Source of the DNA: Flagellimonas abyssi | Lineage (GTDB): Bacteria; Bacteroidota; Bacteroidia; Flavobacteriales; Flavobacteriaceae | NCBI RefSeq assembly: GCF_019457905.1 | Contig: NZ_JAHZSV010000003.1 | Span: forward strand, 124,001 to 188,000 | Direction: 5' to 3' | DNA length: 64,000 nucleotides | Shown here: positions 47,522-55,385 of the stretch, one piece after another | Layout of the letters: each line of letters begins with the position of its first letter | Position numbering within the stretch: the stretch's first letter is position 1 | Position numbers and translations under genes: made by a program | The notes under the pieces: generated by a model | Database searches by the model: none | What the model was told of the DNA's origin: nothing | The model's input: only the letters and a program-made list of their open reading frames with translations

Positions 47522-47719
47522 ATGGGTTCAAAAAAAGAAAAACTCTCCTATGGAAGTTATCCGGCATGCCGTTACATAAAGCCGAGAAGGCCACAACTCA
47601 ACGGAAAGGTAGAACAATTGCATCCCAAGGACAATAAAGAGTTTTATCAATTACTGGATTACCCTGATGATCTGGACCTGAGTGGACGTTTGCTCTCAAT
47701 ATTGAACAACTTGATGTAA
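47522..47719 (+). pseudogene. IS481-type transposase remnant
   Basis: Residues 18-53 of this open frame (YIKPRRPQLNGKVEQLH, then EFYQLLDYPDDLDL) match the C-terminal integrase-core end of IS481-like transposases, which normally read I-x-P-R-x-P-Q-x-N-G-K-V-E-R-S-H. The rest of the transposase is absent and a stop codon lies 7 bp upstream of the ATG. After DLDL (near 47680) the frame runs into the antisense of the rteC remnant. No terminal inverted repeats were seen, so this is a fossil. Confidence 0.72.
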
Positions 47720-47945
47720 TATATCAGTTTACTAAAGATCTGGGGCTTGACATGTTTGAAGAAATAGATTTCATCCTCCTTCGAAGGAAATGGCTTCTCC
47801 GCCACCTTCTTTTGTAACGCTCGGATACTTTTTCCACCAGAACAATCCCCTTTTCGGCCCTAAATAAAATATCTCCTCCACCATGATCCAGTTGATCCAA
47901 TTGGCCTTCAAATTCCGACAGCAGTTTTTGATATTTCATGTCCAT
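47659..47945 (-). pseudogene. rteC-like regulator remnant, frameshifted and truncated
   Basis: From ATG 47945 the frame reads MDMKYQKLLSEFEGQLDQLD, the usual N-terminus of RteC-domain proteins. Near 47815-47830 the match shifts to another frame, which continues EIYFFKHVKPQIFSKLIYY and KLFNIESKRP, core RteC motifs. The match ends near 47682 at the junction with the IS481 remnant. RteC proteins regulate excision and transfer functions of Bacteroides conjugative transposons, and relatives occur widely in Bacteroidota. An uninterrupted frame across 47724-48062 is a mixture and not the true gene. Confidence 0.68.
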
Positions 47946-48306
47946 AATCTTTAAAAAGTACCCCGTGAGCCATTTGTAACTTTCATAGGTTGGACATAGA
48001 CCTGGTCTTTGGTTTTTATGAACTCTTGTGGTTTCCCCTACAAAGAGTGGAATTAAACTCAAATTGAACTAAATTTTAATCATAAAGCTATGCTAACATC
48101 CATTTTTATCATTCAAACAAAACTGTTTTAAACTAATCAAAATCAATGGGGTGTTGTATTTCACAAGCTTGTTCGGGTCAAAAAAATCCTTTACAGATCC
48201 ACTTTTTTACATTTTAGAGCCAACTCTGTTAAAAATCAGATTTTTCTTGTTAATTATTCATTTTAAAAATTTTTACTTTAAAAGACCATTTTGAAACTGG
48301 AAGGGC
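47946..48306. other. Intergenic region upstream of the SpoIIAA-like gene
   Basis: This 361-bp stretch is AT-rich. The left part looks like decayed sequence upstream of the rteC remnant. The right part contains the element at 48179-48216 that is shared with the MauE promoter region. No gene was found. Confidence 0.5.
48179..48216 (+). promoter_or_regulatory. Shared upstream element, copy 1
   Basis: It contains CAAAAAAATCC, GATCCA and TTTTACATT in order, with 3 bp between the last two blocks. The same blocks recur at 49694-49745 with 13 bp between them. It lies about 90 bp before the SpoIIAA-like gene. Confidence 0.4.
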
Positions 48307-48678
48307 ATGAAAAGATTTGTGGAAACCGAAATTGCGACCATGTGGATAGAAAAGGATATACTATTCTTCATTTGGAAAGAACAAGCGTATATAGATCTTT
48401 CTGGTGCAAAAAAAGTCGTCGCACAAAGAATAAGGTTACAACAAGGAAAGCCCTATCACATTTTGTGCAGTTTGAAAGGTCTTAAAAATGTGGACAAGGA
48501 TGCTTGGCGATACTTGGCAAATGAGGGGACAGGATTGATCAAATGTCTCGTGCTAGTTGCAACCACCCCTTTGGAGCAGGCATTCTCCAAATTTATCATT
48601 ACCAAAATATCGACTGTGTCAACTCAAGTGTTCGAGGATATAAAAGAAGGTGAGCGGTTTATTGTTCACAATCTCTAA
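48307..48678 (+). CDS. SpoIIAA/STAS-like hypothetical protein (DUF7793 type)
   Basis: A 123-aa soluble protein. The pattern of alternating strands and helices (IDLSGAKKVVAQRIRLQQGKP, then ILCSLKGLKNVDKDAWRYLA and LVATTPLEQAFSKFIITK) is that of a small Bacteroidota family with a SpoIIAA/STAS-like fold. Members are of unknown function and often lie beside regulators or mobile genes. It precedes the PAS-AraC regulator by 39 bp on the same strand, and may be co-transcribed with it. Confidence 0.65.
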   Translation: MKRFVETEIATMWIEKDILFFIWKEQAYIDLSGAKKVVAQRIRLQQGKPYHILCSLKGLKNVDKDAWRYLANEGTGLIKCLVLVATTPLEQAFSKFIITKISTVSTQVFEDIKEGERFIVHNL

Positions 48679-48717
48679 AGCGCAAAATCTAAATAGTATC
48701 AATATAAAATTTTAATC

Positions 48718-49680
48718 ATGGACCGACCGGAAAACAAAAAAAGACTGGAAGACATTTTCTCCCAATTGGTCAAAATCTCCAATGGGAATTTCTCGTATCA
48801 GATCAATCGGTCGGACAATGATGATATCTTGGAAGCTTTGACCTTTTTGACCAACAGTGCCAGCGAAGAAATAAAGGATGCCTTTAGGCACCAAGCATTC
48901 GTCAACCTTCACAATTCCTACCACTTAGTCGTTCAAATGTTCTTTGAAATCAACGATAGTGGCCAGATAATAAAAACGAACTATAAAGTGGAAGAATTGC
49001 TAGGATATGATAAAACGGCCTTGCTTGATACTCCATTCATTAATCTATTGACCAATGATTCCCGAAAAGGATGGAAAAAATTATTGAAGGAATTGAACCG
49101 TTCCTCTATTTCGGAAATGACCGTAAACCTGACCTTTATGGAACAATCGGGGTTGGAGCTACCTGCTCATTGCCATATCATTCGTTTTCTGAATAATACA
49201 AATAATAAAGAAAGAACCATCATAACCAGTTTTGATATGGTCCAAAATAAAGGAATTAAGGAAAGAAAGATAAAAAAGAAGGTAGAGCTACAACTGCAGG
49301 ATCATAAACTTCTATCTAAAAAGATGGACAAAGAAGAGCCTCTCCTCAATATGGTCGACTTTGATAACCTAAGAAGGGTAAAGGATTATATTCTGGACAA
49401 TTTGGACGAACCCTTGCCATCAATAAAAACCCTTGCCCAATTATGCTGGACCAACGAATACAAATTCAAGAGGGGGTTCAAGGAATTATATGCTATGACT
49501 CCCTTTCAATATCAAAAAAATGAGCGACTCAGAAGAGCCCATGTTTTGATAGAACACTCCAATAAGACCATCGGTTCCATCGCAAAAATGGTAGGATTTA
49601 AAAAGGGTAACCATTTAGCCCGAGAGTTCAAAAAAAAGTATGGATATAGTCCCACAGCATTGAGAAAATCGTCAAAATAA
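48718..49680 (+). CDS. PAS-domain AraC-family transcriptional regulator
   Basis: A 320-aa protein. The N-terminal 45 residues resemble a HAMP-like linker (LVKISNGNFSYQINRSDNDD), residues about 60-170 form a PAS domain (IIKTNYKVEELLGYDKTALL), and about 225-318 are the AraC double helix-turn-helix (TLAQLCWTNEYKFKRGFKE, then IGSIAKMVGFKKGNHLAREF). No membrane helix is present, so the signal is cytoplasmic. It is the likely regulator of the downstream MauE-DUF6520 genes and possibly of the convergent SusCD genes. Confidence 0.85.
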   Translation: MDRPENKKRLEDIFSQLVKISNGNFSYQINRSDNDDILEALTFLTNSASEEIKDAFRHQAFVNLHNSYHLVVQMFFEINDSGQIIKTNYKVEELLGYDKTALLDTPFINLLTNDSRKGWKKLLKELNRSSISEMTVNLTFMEQSGLELPAHCHIIRFLNNTNNKERTIITSFDMVQNKGIKERKIKKKVELQLQDHKLLSKKMDKEEPLLNMVDFDNLRRVKDYILDNLDEPLPSIKTLAQLCWTNEYKFKRGFKELYAMTPFQYQKNERLRRAHVLIEHSNKTIGSIAKMVGFKKGNHLAREFKKKYGYSPTALRKSSK

Positions 49681-49693
49681 TCCTTCTCAGAGC

Positions 49694-49745
49694 CAAAATA
49701 ATCCCTTAGGGATCCATCACACTCCTTAATTTTACATTGTAAATC
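49694..49745 (+). promoter_or_regulatory. Shared upstream element, copy 2
   Basis: CAAAATAATCC, GATCCA (49711-49716) and TTTTACATT (49730-49738) occur in the same order as in copy 1 at 48179. The block ATCCCTTAGGGAT is nearly palindromic. TAATTTTA at 49727-49734 resembles a weak TAnnTTTG -7 element. Confidence 0.4.
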
Positions 49746-49761
49746 AGATAGTTACAATGTA
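49733..49761 (+). promoter_or_regulatory. Inverted repeat spanning the MauE start codon
   Basis: TACATTGTAA and TTACAATGTA are perfect 10-bp arms with a 9-base spacer, and the ATG of the MauE-like gene is inside the right arm. It could be a translation-blocking hairpin or a repressor site. Confidence 0.45.
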
Positions 49762-50209
49762 CAGTGTAAAAAACATAAAAGCTAAGGGGGTCATCGTAGA
49801 GCTGATATGCTTCCTATATGTTTTGCTTTTTGTCTATGCGGCCACAAGCAAACTGATGGACTTTGAACAGTTCAGGGTACAATTGGGGCAATCTCCAATA
49901 TTGACAGCATACGCAAATTGGGTGGCATGGCTTGTTCCACTTGCTGAATATATGCTGGCCATACTATTATCAATGAAATCCGCCCGATATAAGGCTCTTT
50001 TTATGACATTGGGCCTGATGACCATGTTCACAACCTATATCATATTGGTGCTGAACTTCAGTGACTACATCCCTTGCTCCTGTGGGGGAGTTCTGGAAGA
50101 TTTAGGATGGACGGAGCACATTGTATTTAATCTGTTCTTTTGGGTGCTTTCCATTATTGCCATCCTACAATTGACAAACTATTCAACCCGTAAACCAATC
50201 TCAATATGA
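49757..50209 (+). CDS. MauE/DoxX-like redox-associated membrane protein
   Basis: A 150-aa protein with four membrane helices (about 12-30, 55-70, 76-97 and 119-140) and the loop IPCSCGGVLEDLGW with Cys107 and Cys109. This layout is that of the MauE/DoxX group; MauE helps form disulfides in methylamine dehydrogenase. The ATG lies in an inverted repeat. Its stop overlaps the next start by 4 bp (ATGA). In this locus it is a candidate disulfide oxidant for the cysteine-rich DUF6520 peptide. Confidence 0.8.
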   Translation: MYSVKNIKAKGVIVELICFLYVLLFVYAATSKLMDFEQFRVQLGQSPILTAYANWVAWLVPLAEYMLAILLSMKSARYKALFMTLGLMTMFTTYIILVLNFSDYIPCSCGGVLEDLGWTEHIVFNLFFWVLSIIAILQLTNYSTRKPISI

Positions 50210-51306
50210 TGTTGAACAATGTTTACATAAAACTACTGGGAACCATTGTAATGAGCATCGGCCTTATGGTAATCCTGTTCCTTTCTTCAGAAGAACAGGT
50301 GCACCGCAACAATGCTTTCATTCGAAGATTCCCTCCACATCCTGTCATCAAGGAATATGACATAGACCTAGGGTTCAATTCCTATTATGTCGCAGGTCTT
50401 GGGAAAGATATGGTATACCTTGGTAATTCCACAGCCCCTCTCCACCTCTTGAAAATCAATCTGGCCACAAGGGATACGGCACATGTTAAATTAAAATTGT
50501 CGAATACGGACCTTCCTTTTAAAAACGTCCATGTTCAAGTACAACCGCCTTTTTTCTTTGTGTTGGACGGTTCGATTCCTTATATATTCCGCGGTTCGAC
50601 CAACAACTGGGTGGCTGGGCCCTGGATGCGTAACGAAGCATATTTTACGAAATCCTTGGTTCTCGACAGTAACAGGATTTACATAAAAACCATGCAAAAC
50701 GATACAAGAACGGTCACATTGGGCCTCCTTGAAAAAAGGGATCATTTCTCTGTTGAGCTGCATCCTGAGATTCTACAAAGACAGATTGATGGAGTTTTCG
50801 ATGTCGATGGCATCATGCTAACGACCCCTGATAAAACCAGATTGGGATATGTTTACTTCTATCGTAACCAGTTCATGACCATGGATTCCCGGTTAAAAAC
50901 CTTGAAACGACAACAGACGATTGACACCGTCAAAAAAGCCCGAATTGAGATTGCCCAACTCGATCGATCCAAAACGTCCAAAATGAAATCGCCACCCCTC
51001 GTGGTCAATACCAAGGCGACCATGTACAAAAACTTTATGTTCATAGCATCGGATAGACTCGGTAAAAATGAGAATCGGGAAATTCTAAAGGTCGCTTCCA
51101 TCATCGATGTTTATAACTGGAGTGATGCTACCTATAGATATAGCTTCTACCTCTATCATATGGGAAAGGAAAAGGTCCATGGGTTCAGTGTAAATGATGG
51201 CCGTCTAGTGGCCTTGATTGACAATGCACTCTCTGTCTACAATTTTAGGGAAGGGTTTGTGGACCACACTCCCTATGGGGAACAAGAAAATATTACTGGC
51301 CAGTAA
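50206..51306 (+). CDS. Conserved hypothetical protein, N-terminally membrane-anchored
   Basis: A 366-aa protein with one N-terminal membrane segment (LLGTIVMSIGLMVILFLSS, about 9-27) and a large extracytoplasmic part. Repeated strand patterns such as MVYLGNSTAPLHLLKINLAT, FFFVLDGSIPYIFRGSTNNW and LVALIDNALSVYNFREG resemble blades of a beta-propeller. I do not recognise a named family. The 4-bp overlap with the MauE-like gene indicates translational coupling, and DUF6520 follows 64 bp later. Confidence 0.75.
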   Translation: MMLNNVYIKLLGTIVMSIGLMVILFLSSEEQVHRNNAFIRRFPPHPVIKEYDIDLGFNSYYVAGLGKDMVYLGNSTAPLHLLKINLATRDTAHVKLKLSNTDLPFKNVHVQVQPPFFFVLDGSIPYIFRGSTNNWVAGPWMRNEAYFTKSLVLDSNRIYIKTMQNDTRTVTLGLLEKRDHFSVELHPEILQRQIDGVFDVDGIMLTTPDKTRLGYVYFYRNQFMTMDSRLKTLKRQQTIDTVKKARIEIAQLDRSKTSKMKSPPLVVNTKATMYKNFMFIASDRLGKNENREILKVASIIDVYNWSDATYRYSFYLYHMGKEKVHGFSVNDGRLVALIDNALSVYNFREGFVDHTPYGEQENITGQ

Positions 51307-51370
51307 CGGGAATGCGATCGAAAACCCGTAAAAGAGAGTAGATCATAGTATTAATTTAAATGTTATCATT

Positions 51371-51622
51371 ATGAAGTTTAGTAAAACAAAATTTCTGATT
51401 CCAGGGTTGGCTGTAGTACTTGCTGTCGCAGCCAGCGCCTTTACGACAAACGATACAGTAGATGAATCTTTTGTCCAAAATTACATCAATAGCCCGGCCC
51501 CGTGCCAGGAAGTTGAAGAAAGCTGTACCCTACAAGGCACACAGGAATGTACCTATGAAACCGGTGAATATATATTCGCCAAAAATGGTACTGTTTGTGA
51601 CACACCACTGTACAGGCAATAG
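51371..51622 (+). CDS. DUF6520 family small cysteine-rich exported protein
   Basis: An 83-aa protein with a signal peptide (residues 1-23, PGLAVVLAVAASAFT) and a mature part of about 60 residues with four cysteines: Cys45, Cys52, Cys60 and Cys76. Four cysteines allow two disulfides. The size, signal and PCQEVEESC start of the cysteine block match DUF6520 proteins of Bacteroidota, for which I know no function. A strong terminator follows 23 bp downstream, so it is the last gene of the transcript and likely to be well expressed. Confidence 0.82.
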   Translation: MKFSKTKFLIPGLAVVLAVAASAFTTNDTVDESFVQNYINSPAPCQEVEESCTLQGTQECTYETGEYIFAKNGTVCDTPLYRQ

Positions 51623-51645
51623 TTGGTTTTCATAATTAGAATGGG

Positions 51646-51672
51646 AAAAGGAGCCGATAATGGCTCCTTTTC
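51646..51672. terminator. Bidirectional terminator between DUF6520 and the metalloprotease
   Basis: AAAAGGAGCC pairs with GGCTCCTTTT around six bases, giving T runs on both strands. It separates the convergent gene sets. Confidence 0.85.
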
Positions 51673-51690
51673 TTTGACTAATTCAAAAAT

Positions 51691-53991
51691 CTAGGGGAAC
51701 GCTTGCTCCATAATCAGGAGACAATGTCTTAAATGACCTGCATTGCGGGAAAATGAATTACGCTCCAGGGAAAGTTCCAAATCAGTTTTCAATGTGGTAT
51801 AGGCTTTCATAAAAAGTCCCTTGACCCGTTCAGAATATCCAAAGTTGCCCAGTTTGTCCGAGTGGCCCATCCCTTCCCCAATTACCTTGACCAATAGGGC
51901 AATAAATCCTTTTTGTAGCGCTTGACGTCGACGGTCGTTGATACCTTTTGTTTGGAAAAGCGTTGTTTGAAAACCCATTAAAACCTGTTCGGTCAAATCC
52001 CTAAAACCCAGGGCTTCCTCCATCCACTCCAATCGTTTCATTCGGTGCGGTCCGAACAGTTTCAGTACAAGCTTTTGTTGGTAATCCATCAATTCATCTG
52101 GATGAGTGGAAAACCGATTACCAATAAGGAAATTGGGATGTGTCAACCAATGTGGTGGGTTAATCACATGTTCTATAAAAAAAGACAATGCTTGCTCTTG
52201 GTCCTCCCTATCAATGGGGTTGTACACTCTCCCTTGTTGTCCAAGGGACCTGTACTGAATCGAATAACCGCCAACCAAGCTCAAAACATGTTGCATCTCC
52301 CCATACCATAGTTCCAATGTCGCTGTATACCTTCTTTCCAGAACTGACCTATCCGTTTTTCCACTGTGGTACATTTCATCCAGTATTTTCATCACTCGTT
52401 CCATATTCTTAAGGCCCAAACGCGTACTTTCAATAGGATTGTCATTGTCCATCACATTATTTAGGGTTCCTGGTCCGACCCTTTCATATTGATTGAGATT
52501 GTATCGGTACCAGGGTACACTGTCCTGTTGCCGTACCAAGTGTTCCAGTATGGGAAGTTCATCGCTCGACCGCCGAACATTTTGAATTTCCCGGTATCCC
52601 CATTGAATGTGGTATTGATCCATGGGACCTACTTTTTGGATAAGCAATGAAGGGGGGATTCCATCCTCGGGCTGGACCACATAATTGTGGCGTGCATAAC
52701 CCATAATACTCGGGGTATGTCCCATGGTCTTGAGCCAATCCCTATCCCTTGTTTTTTCAATAGGATAGGCGTACTCTCCAAAATTGGCATCCTTGATACC
52801 AAAGGCATGACCGGCTTCATGAGCGGTGATATATTGTAATAGTTCCCCCTTAAGGCTATCTGGTACCAGGTATTGTCGGGCCCTGGGGTCCAAAGGCGCA
52901 CAACGGATGAAATACTGATCTACCAAATAGGCTAAAGTGCCTGCCAGAATAATGTCGGCTTTGAGAATCTCTCCTGTCCGAAAATCCGTGATTTGGTGTA
53001 CGGTGGAGCTGGATCGCCGCTCCTTTCGTACGCCTTCATCCATATTCCATCGTATCATCGATCGAGCCATAGCATTATCAGGAATGAGGGTATCCTTTGA
53101 ACCTAGCTCCTTAATAACCAAAGCATTCTTGAAACCAGCGGCTTCAAAGGCCGGCTCCCATTCCAATATCCCAGCACGTATATAGGGTTTCCATTTTTCG
53201 GGGATGGCCCTATCCAAATAGAAGACAATGGGTCTTTCAGGCTCACTCAACTTTTGGGTTTTGTCTTTCTTTTCCAAACGCCAACGCATGATACTCGCTA
53301 CTGCAGGCTTTGGATTATGGTTCAGGACATCCGTTATGTATTCACCATAAAAGCCCATACGATGGTCAAACAATCTGGGCTTCATGGGCTCGGGCAACAA
53401 ATAAAAACTGAAATCCGCCACTGTGCTGATGCGCTTACCATTTTTTAGTATTGTTCTTTTTGTACTGATGACCACTTCCTTGTCCAAATTATACACTCCA
53501 TCAACATAGGATTGTTGTCTATCCACTGATTCTTGACCGTTGCCCTGCCACGAAATCGAGGCCAGAAGGACAAAATCGGTCAAATCCACTTGTACGTAGC
53601 CCTTTTGGCGTATACTGGATTCTATCGGAAACCGTCCCAAAATTGGGGTTGTTCCATTCGCTCCTTGTGGAATCAGCACCCCGGCAAGGGAATATACTGG
53701 AGGAGCCTCCAATACTAGGTAGTCAGCTTTCTTGGACCATCTGACCTGGTATTGGTCCGATGCCCCATGCTTGACTAATAGCATCGGTTTTCCCAGTGTG
53801 TTTTCGTCCAAGGTCATTATAAGTCGCTCTCCTTCTAAATGTCCCCTTAGTTTGGAATCGGTCTGCCCCATGATGGGACAGACCACTAGCCAAACAATCA
53901 CAGAAAACAAAACATTCCTGTTATATATTACAAGTACCTGTTTTACCTTGTTAAACAACAATCCGTTTGTATTTCTATCAATATCCTTCAT
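51691..53991 (-). CDS. Exported zinc-dependent metalloprotease (DUF4953/5117 type)
   Basis: A 766-aa protein. A hydrophobic segment (VLFSVIVWLVVCPIMG, about 27-42) acts as signal. The zinc motif is HEAGHAFGIKD with His391, Glu392 and His395, and a Met-turn-like SIMGYARHNYV lies about 35 residues later, as in metzincins. The N-terminal region (YQVRWSKKADYLVLEAPPVY, then GVLIPQGANG) matches DUF5117-type domains. Its start lies within the 3' end of the susD gene (14-bp overlap), so translation is coupled. It could process a peptide handled by the SusCD pair. Confidence 0.85.
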   Translation of the reverse strand: MKDIDRNTNGLLFNKVKQVLVIYNRNVLFSVIVWLVVCPIMGQTDSKLRGHLEGERLIMTLDENTLGKPMLLVKHGASDQYQVRWSKKADYLVLEAPPVYSLAGVLIPQGANGTTPILGRFPIESSIRQKGYVQVDLTDFVLLASISWQGNGQESVDRQQSYVDGVYNLDKEVVISTKRTILKNGKRISTVADFSFYLLPEPMKPRLFDHRMGFYGEYITDVLNHNPKPAVASIMRWRLEKKDKTQKLSEPERPIVFYLDRAIPEKWKPYIRAGILEWEPAFEAAGFKNALVIKELGSKDTLIPDNAMARSMIRWNMDEGVRKERRSSSTVHQITDFRTGEILKADIILAGTLAYLVDQYFIRCAPLDPRARQYLVPDSLKGELLQYITAHEAGHAFGIKDANFGEYAYPIEKTRDRDWLKTMGHTPSIMGYARHNYVVQPEDGIPPSLLIQKVGPMDQYHIQWGYREIQNVRRSSDELPILEHLVRQQDSVPWYRYNLNQYERVGPGTLNNVMDNDNPIESTRLGLKNMERVMKILDEMYHSGKTDRSVLERRYTATLELWYGEMQHVLSLVGGYSIQYRSLGQQGRVYNPIDREDQEQALSFFIEHVINPPHWLTHPNFLIGNRFSTHPDELMDYQQKLVLKLFGPHRMKRLEWMEEALGFRDLTEQVLMGFQTTLFQTKGINDRRRQALQKGFIALLVKVIGEGMGHSDKLGNFGYSERVKGLFMKAYTTLKTDLELSLERNSFSRNAGHLRHCLLIMEQAFP

Positions 53992-55375
53992 TCTGGGGCT
54001 CTAGGTTGGGGTTGAGCAATAATTCTGATTCCGGTATGGGCAATAGTGCATCCGTATGCTGCCAATTGGGCTTTATTGGGGCAAGTGTCCCATCTATTCT
54101 TCCTGTTCGCTTTAAGTCGAAAAAACGATGGCCCTGTTCCGTAAAGAGCTCCACCTGTCGTTCCCTCTGAATGGCATCCAATAAGCTGGCTCGATCCGTC
54201 GATGAGATCATGGAGAGACCTGCCCTTTCCCGTAGCATATTGATATATTCCATGGCCAATTCCATATCCCCTGATTGTACGGCGGCCTCGGCTGCAATCA
54301 AATGGAGTTCTGCCAAACGAAAAAGAATGGAGCACTCCTCCGTGGTGGCCGTATTGGTATTTACTTTGTACTTATAGGGGTAGTACCATATCTCGGTACC
54401 ATCCGAAACAGAACCGACCCAATTTGTCGAGCGTGCATCCCCCGCCTCAAAACTGTCCACCAACTGATTGCTCAGGGCGGAATAGGGTGGTGGTCCATCG
54501 GTAAAAATAAAGGTAAAGGCCTCCTCTGTATTGACCCCATCAATCCCTGAATCCAATTGCCACAACGTTTCCTCACTATCGATTAAAAACACTTGTGCTA
54601 CATCCGCACTCAATTGATACCCTCCATTTTCGACAACCCTTTGTGCTTCCTCCAACGCCCCAGCCCAATTGCCTTGATAAAGGTAGACCCTGGCCAAAAG
54701 TGCTGATGCAACCCAATGGTTCGGACGGAATTTGGTCCCGGAATCCATGGGCATGTTCGATTTGGCCTGTATCAAATCATCAATGATCTTTTGATAAACC
54801 ATAGCAGCTTCCATACGGCCCATGGTACTGTTCACCCTATAGTCCGTACTTTCCACATAGGGGATGTCCCCGAACAGATTGGTCAAGTAAAAGTGGATGA
54901 AGGCCCTTAGAAAATGAGCCTCGCCCAAAAAGCGTTGCTTATCCTCCAATGAAAGGGCCGTAGAGGCACTGACTCCTTCCAAAATACTATTTGATGCATG
55001 GATCAGGGTGTATCCTGAATTCCAAAAGCCCTGTACATAGCCATCCGTGGGAAGCACATTATTTTCTTCATAGACTTCGATGGATTGGAAACTGGGGTTG
55101 TATAGATTAAGCTCGTCCGTATAGTGCCCTAATAAATAGGTCAACCCTGAGGTCGTTCCACTGGTAAAGGCAGAATTTCGCAATTCACTGTATATATGTG
55201 CAAAGGCAGCATTCACAGTGGAAGCATCTTCAAAAACCACTAAGCCCGTCAATTGATTGTTGGGAGGATCGACTTCGGTAAAATCCTCGCAGGAAGTGAT
55301 TATCATAATCAAAATGCAAAAAGACCACAAAGGTATTTTTCTCATAAATTGAATTGTTCCTATAACTGATTTCAT
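53978..55375 (-). CDS. RagB/SusD-family outer-membrane lipoprotein
   Basis: A 465-aa surface lipoprotein: signal with lipobox IMIITSCEDF (Cys near 29), then tetratricopeptide-like helices (LSLEDKQRFLGEAHFLRAFIHFYLTNLFGD is the usual SusD core; shorter residues are quoted from it). The C-terminal region carries ERQVELFTEQGHRFFDLKRTG, the family hallmark. A second ATG at 55345 gives a better-placed signal peptide. It would form a lid on the SusC barrel next door (10 bp upstream). No sugar-degrading enzymes lie nearby, so peptide substrate is more likely than glycan. Confidence 0.93.
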   Translation of the reverse strand: MKSVIGTIQFMRKIPLWSFCILIMIITSCEDFTEVDPPNNQLTGLVVFEDASTVNAAFAHIYSELRNSAFTSGTTSGLTYLLGHYTDELNLYNPSFQSIEVYEENNVLPTDGYVQGFWNSGYTLIHASNSILEGVSASTALSLEDKQRFLGEAHFLRAFIHFYLTNLFGDIPYVESTDYRVNSTMGRMEAAMVYQKIIDDLIQAKSNMPMDSGTKFRPNHWVASALLARVYLYQGNWAGALEEAQRVVENGGYQLSADVAQVFLIDSEETLWQLDSGIDGVNTEEAFTFIFTDGPPPYSALSNQLVDSFEAGDARSTNWVGSVSDGTEIWYYPYKYKVNTNTATTEECSILFRLAELHLIAAEAAVQSGDMELAMEYINMLRERAGLSMISSTDRASLLDAIQRERQVELFTEQGHRFFDLKRTGRIDGTLAPIKPNWQHTDALLPIPESELLLNPNLEPQNEGY

Positions 55376-55385
55376 GGTGTTATTT

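Noticed and set aside
47724..48062. A 112-codon minus-strand frame as an intact gene
   Set aside because: Only its middle part matches RteC, and the match continues in another frame after a frameshift; the first 39 residues and the last 30 look like chance sequence.
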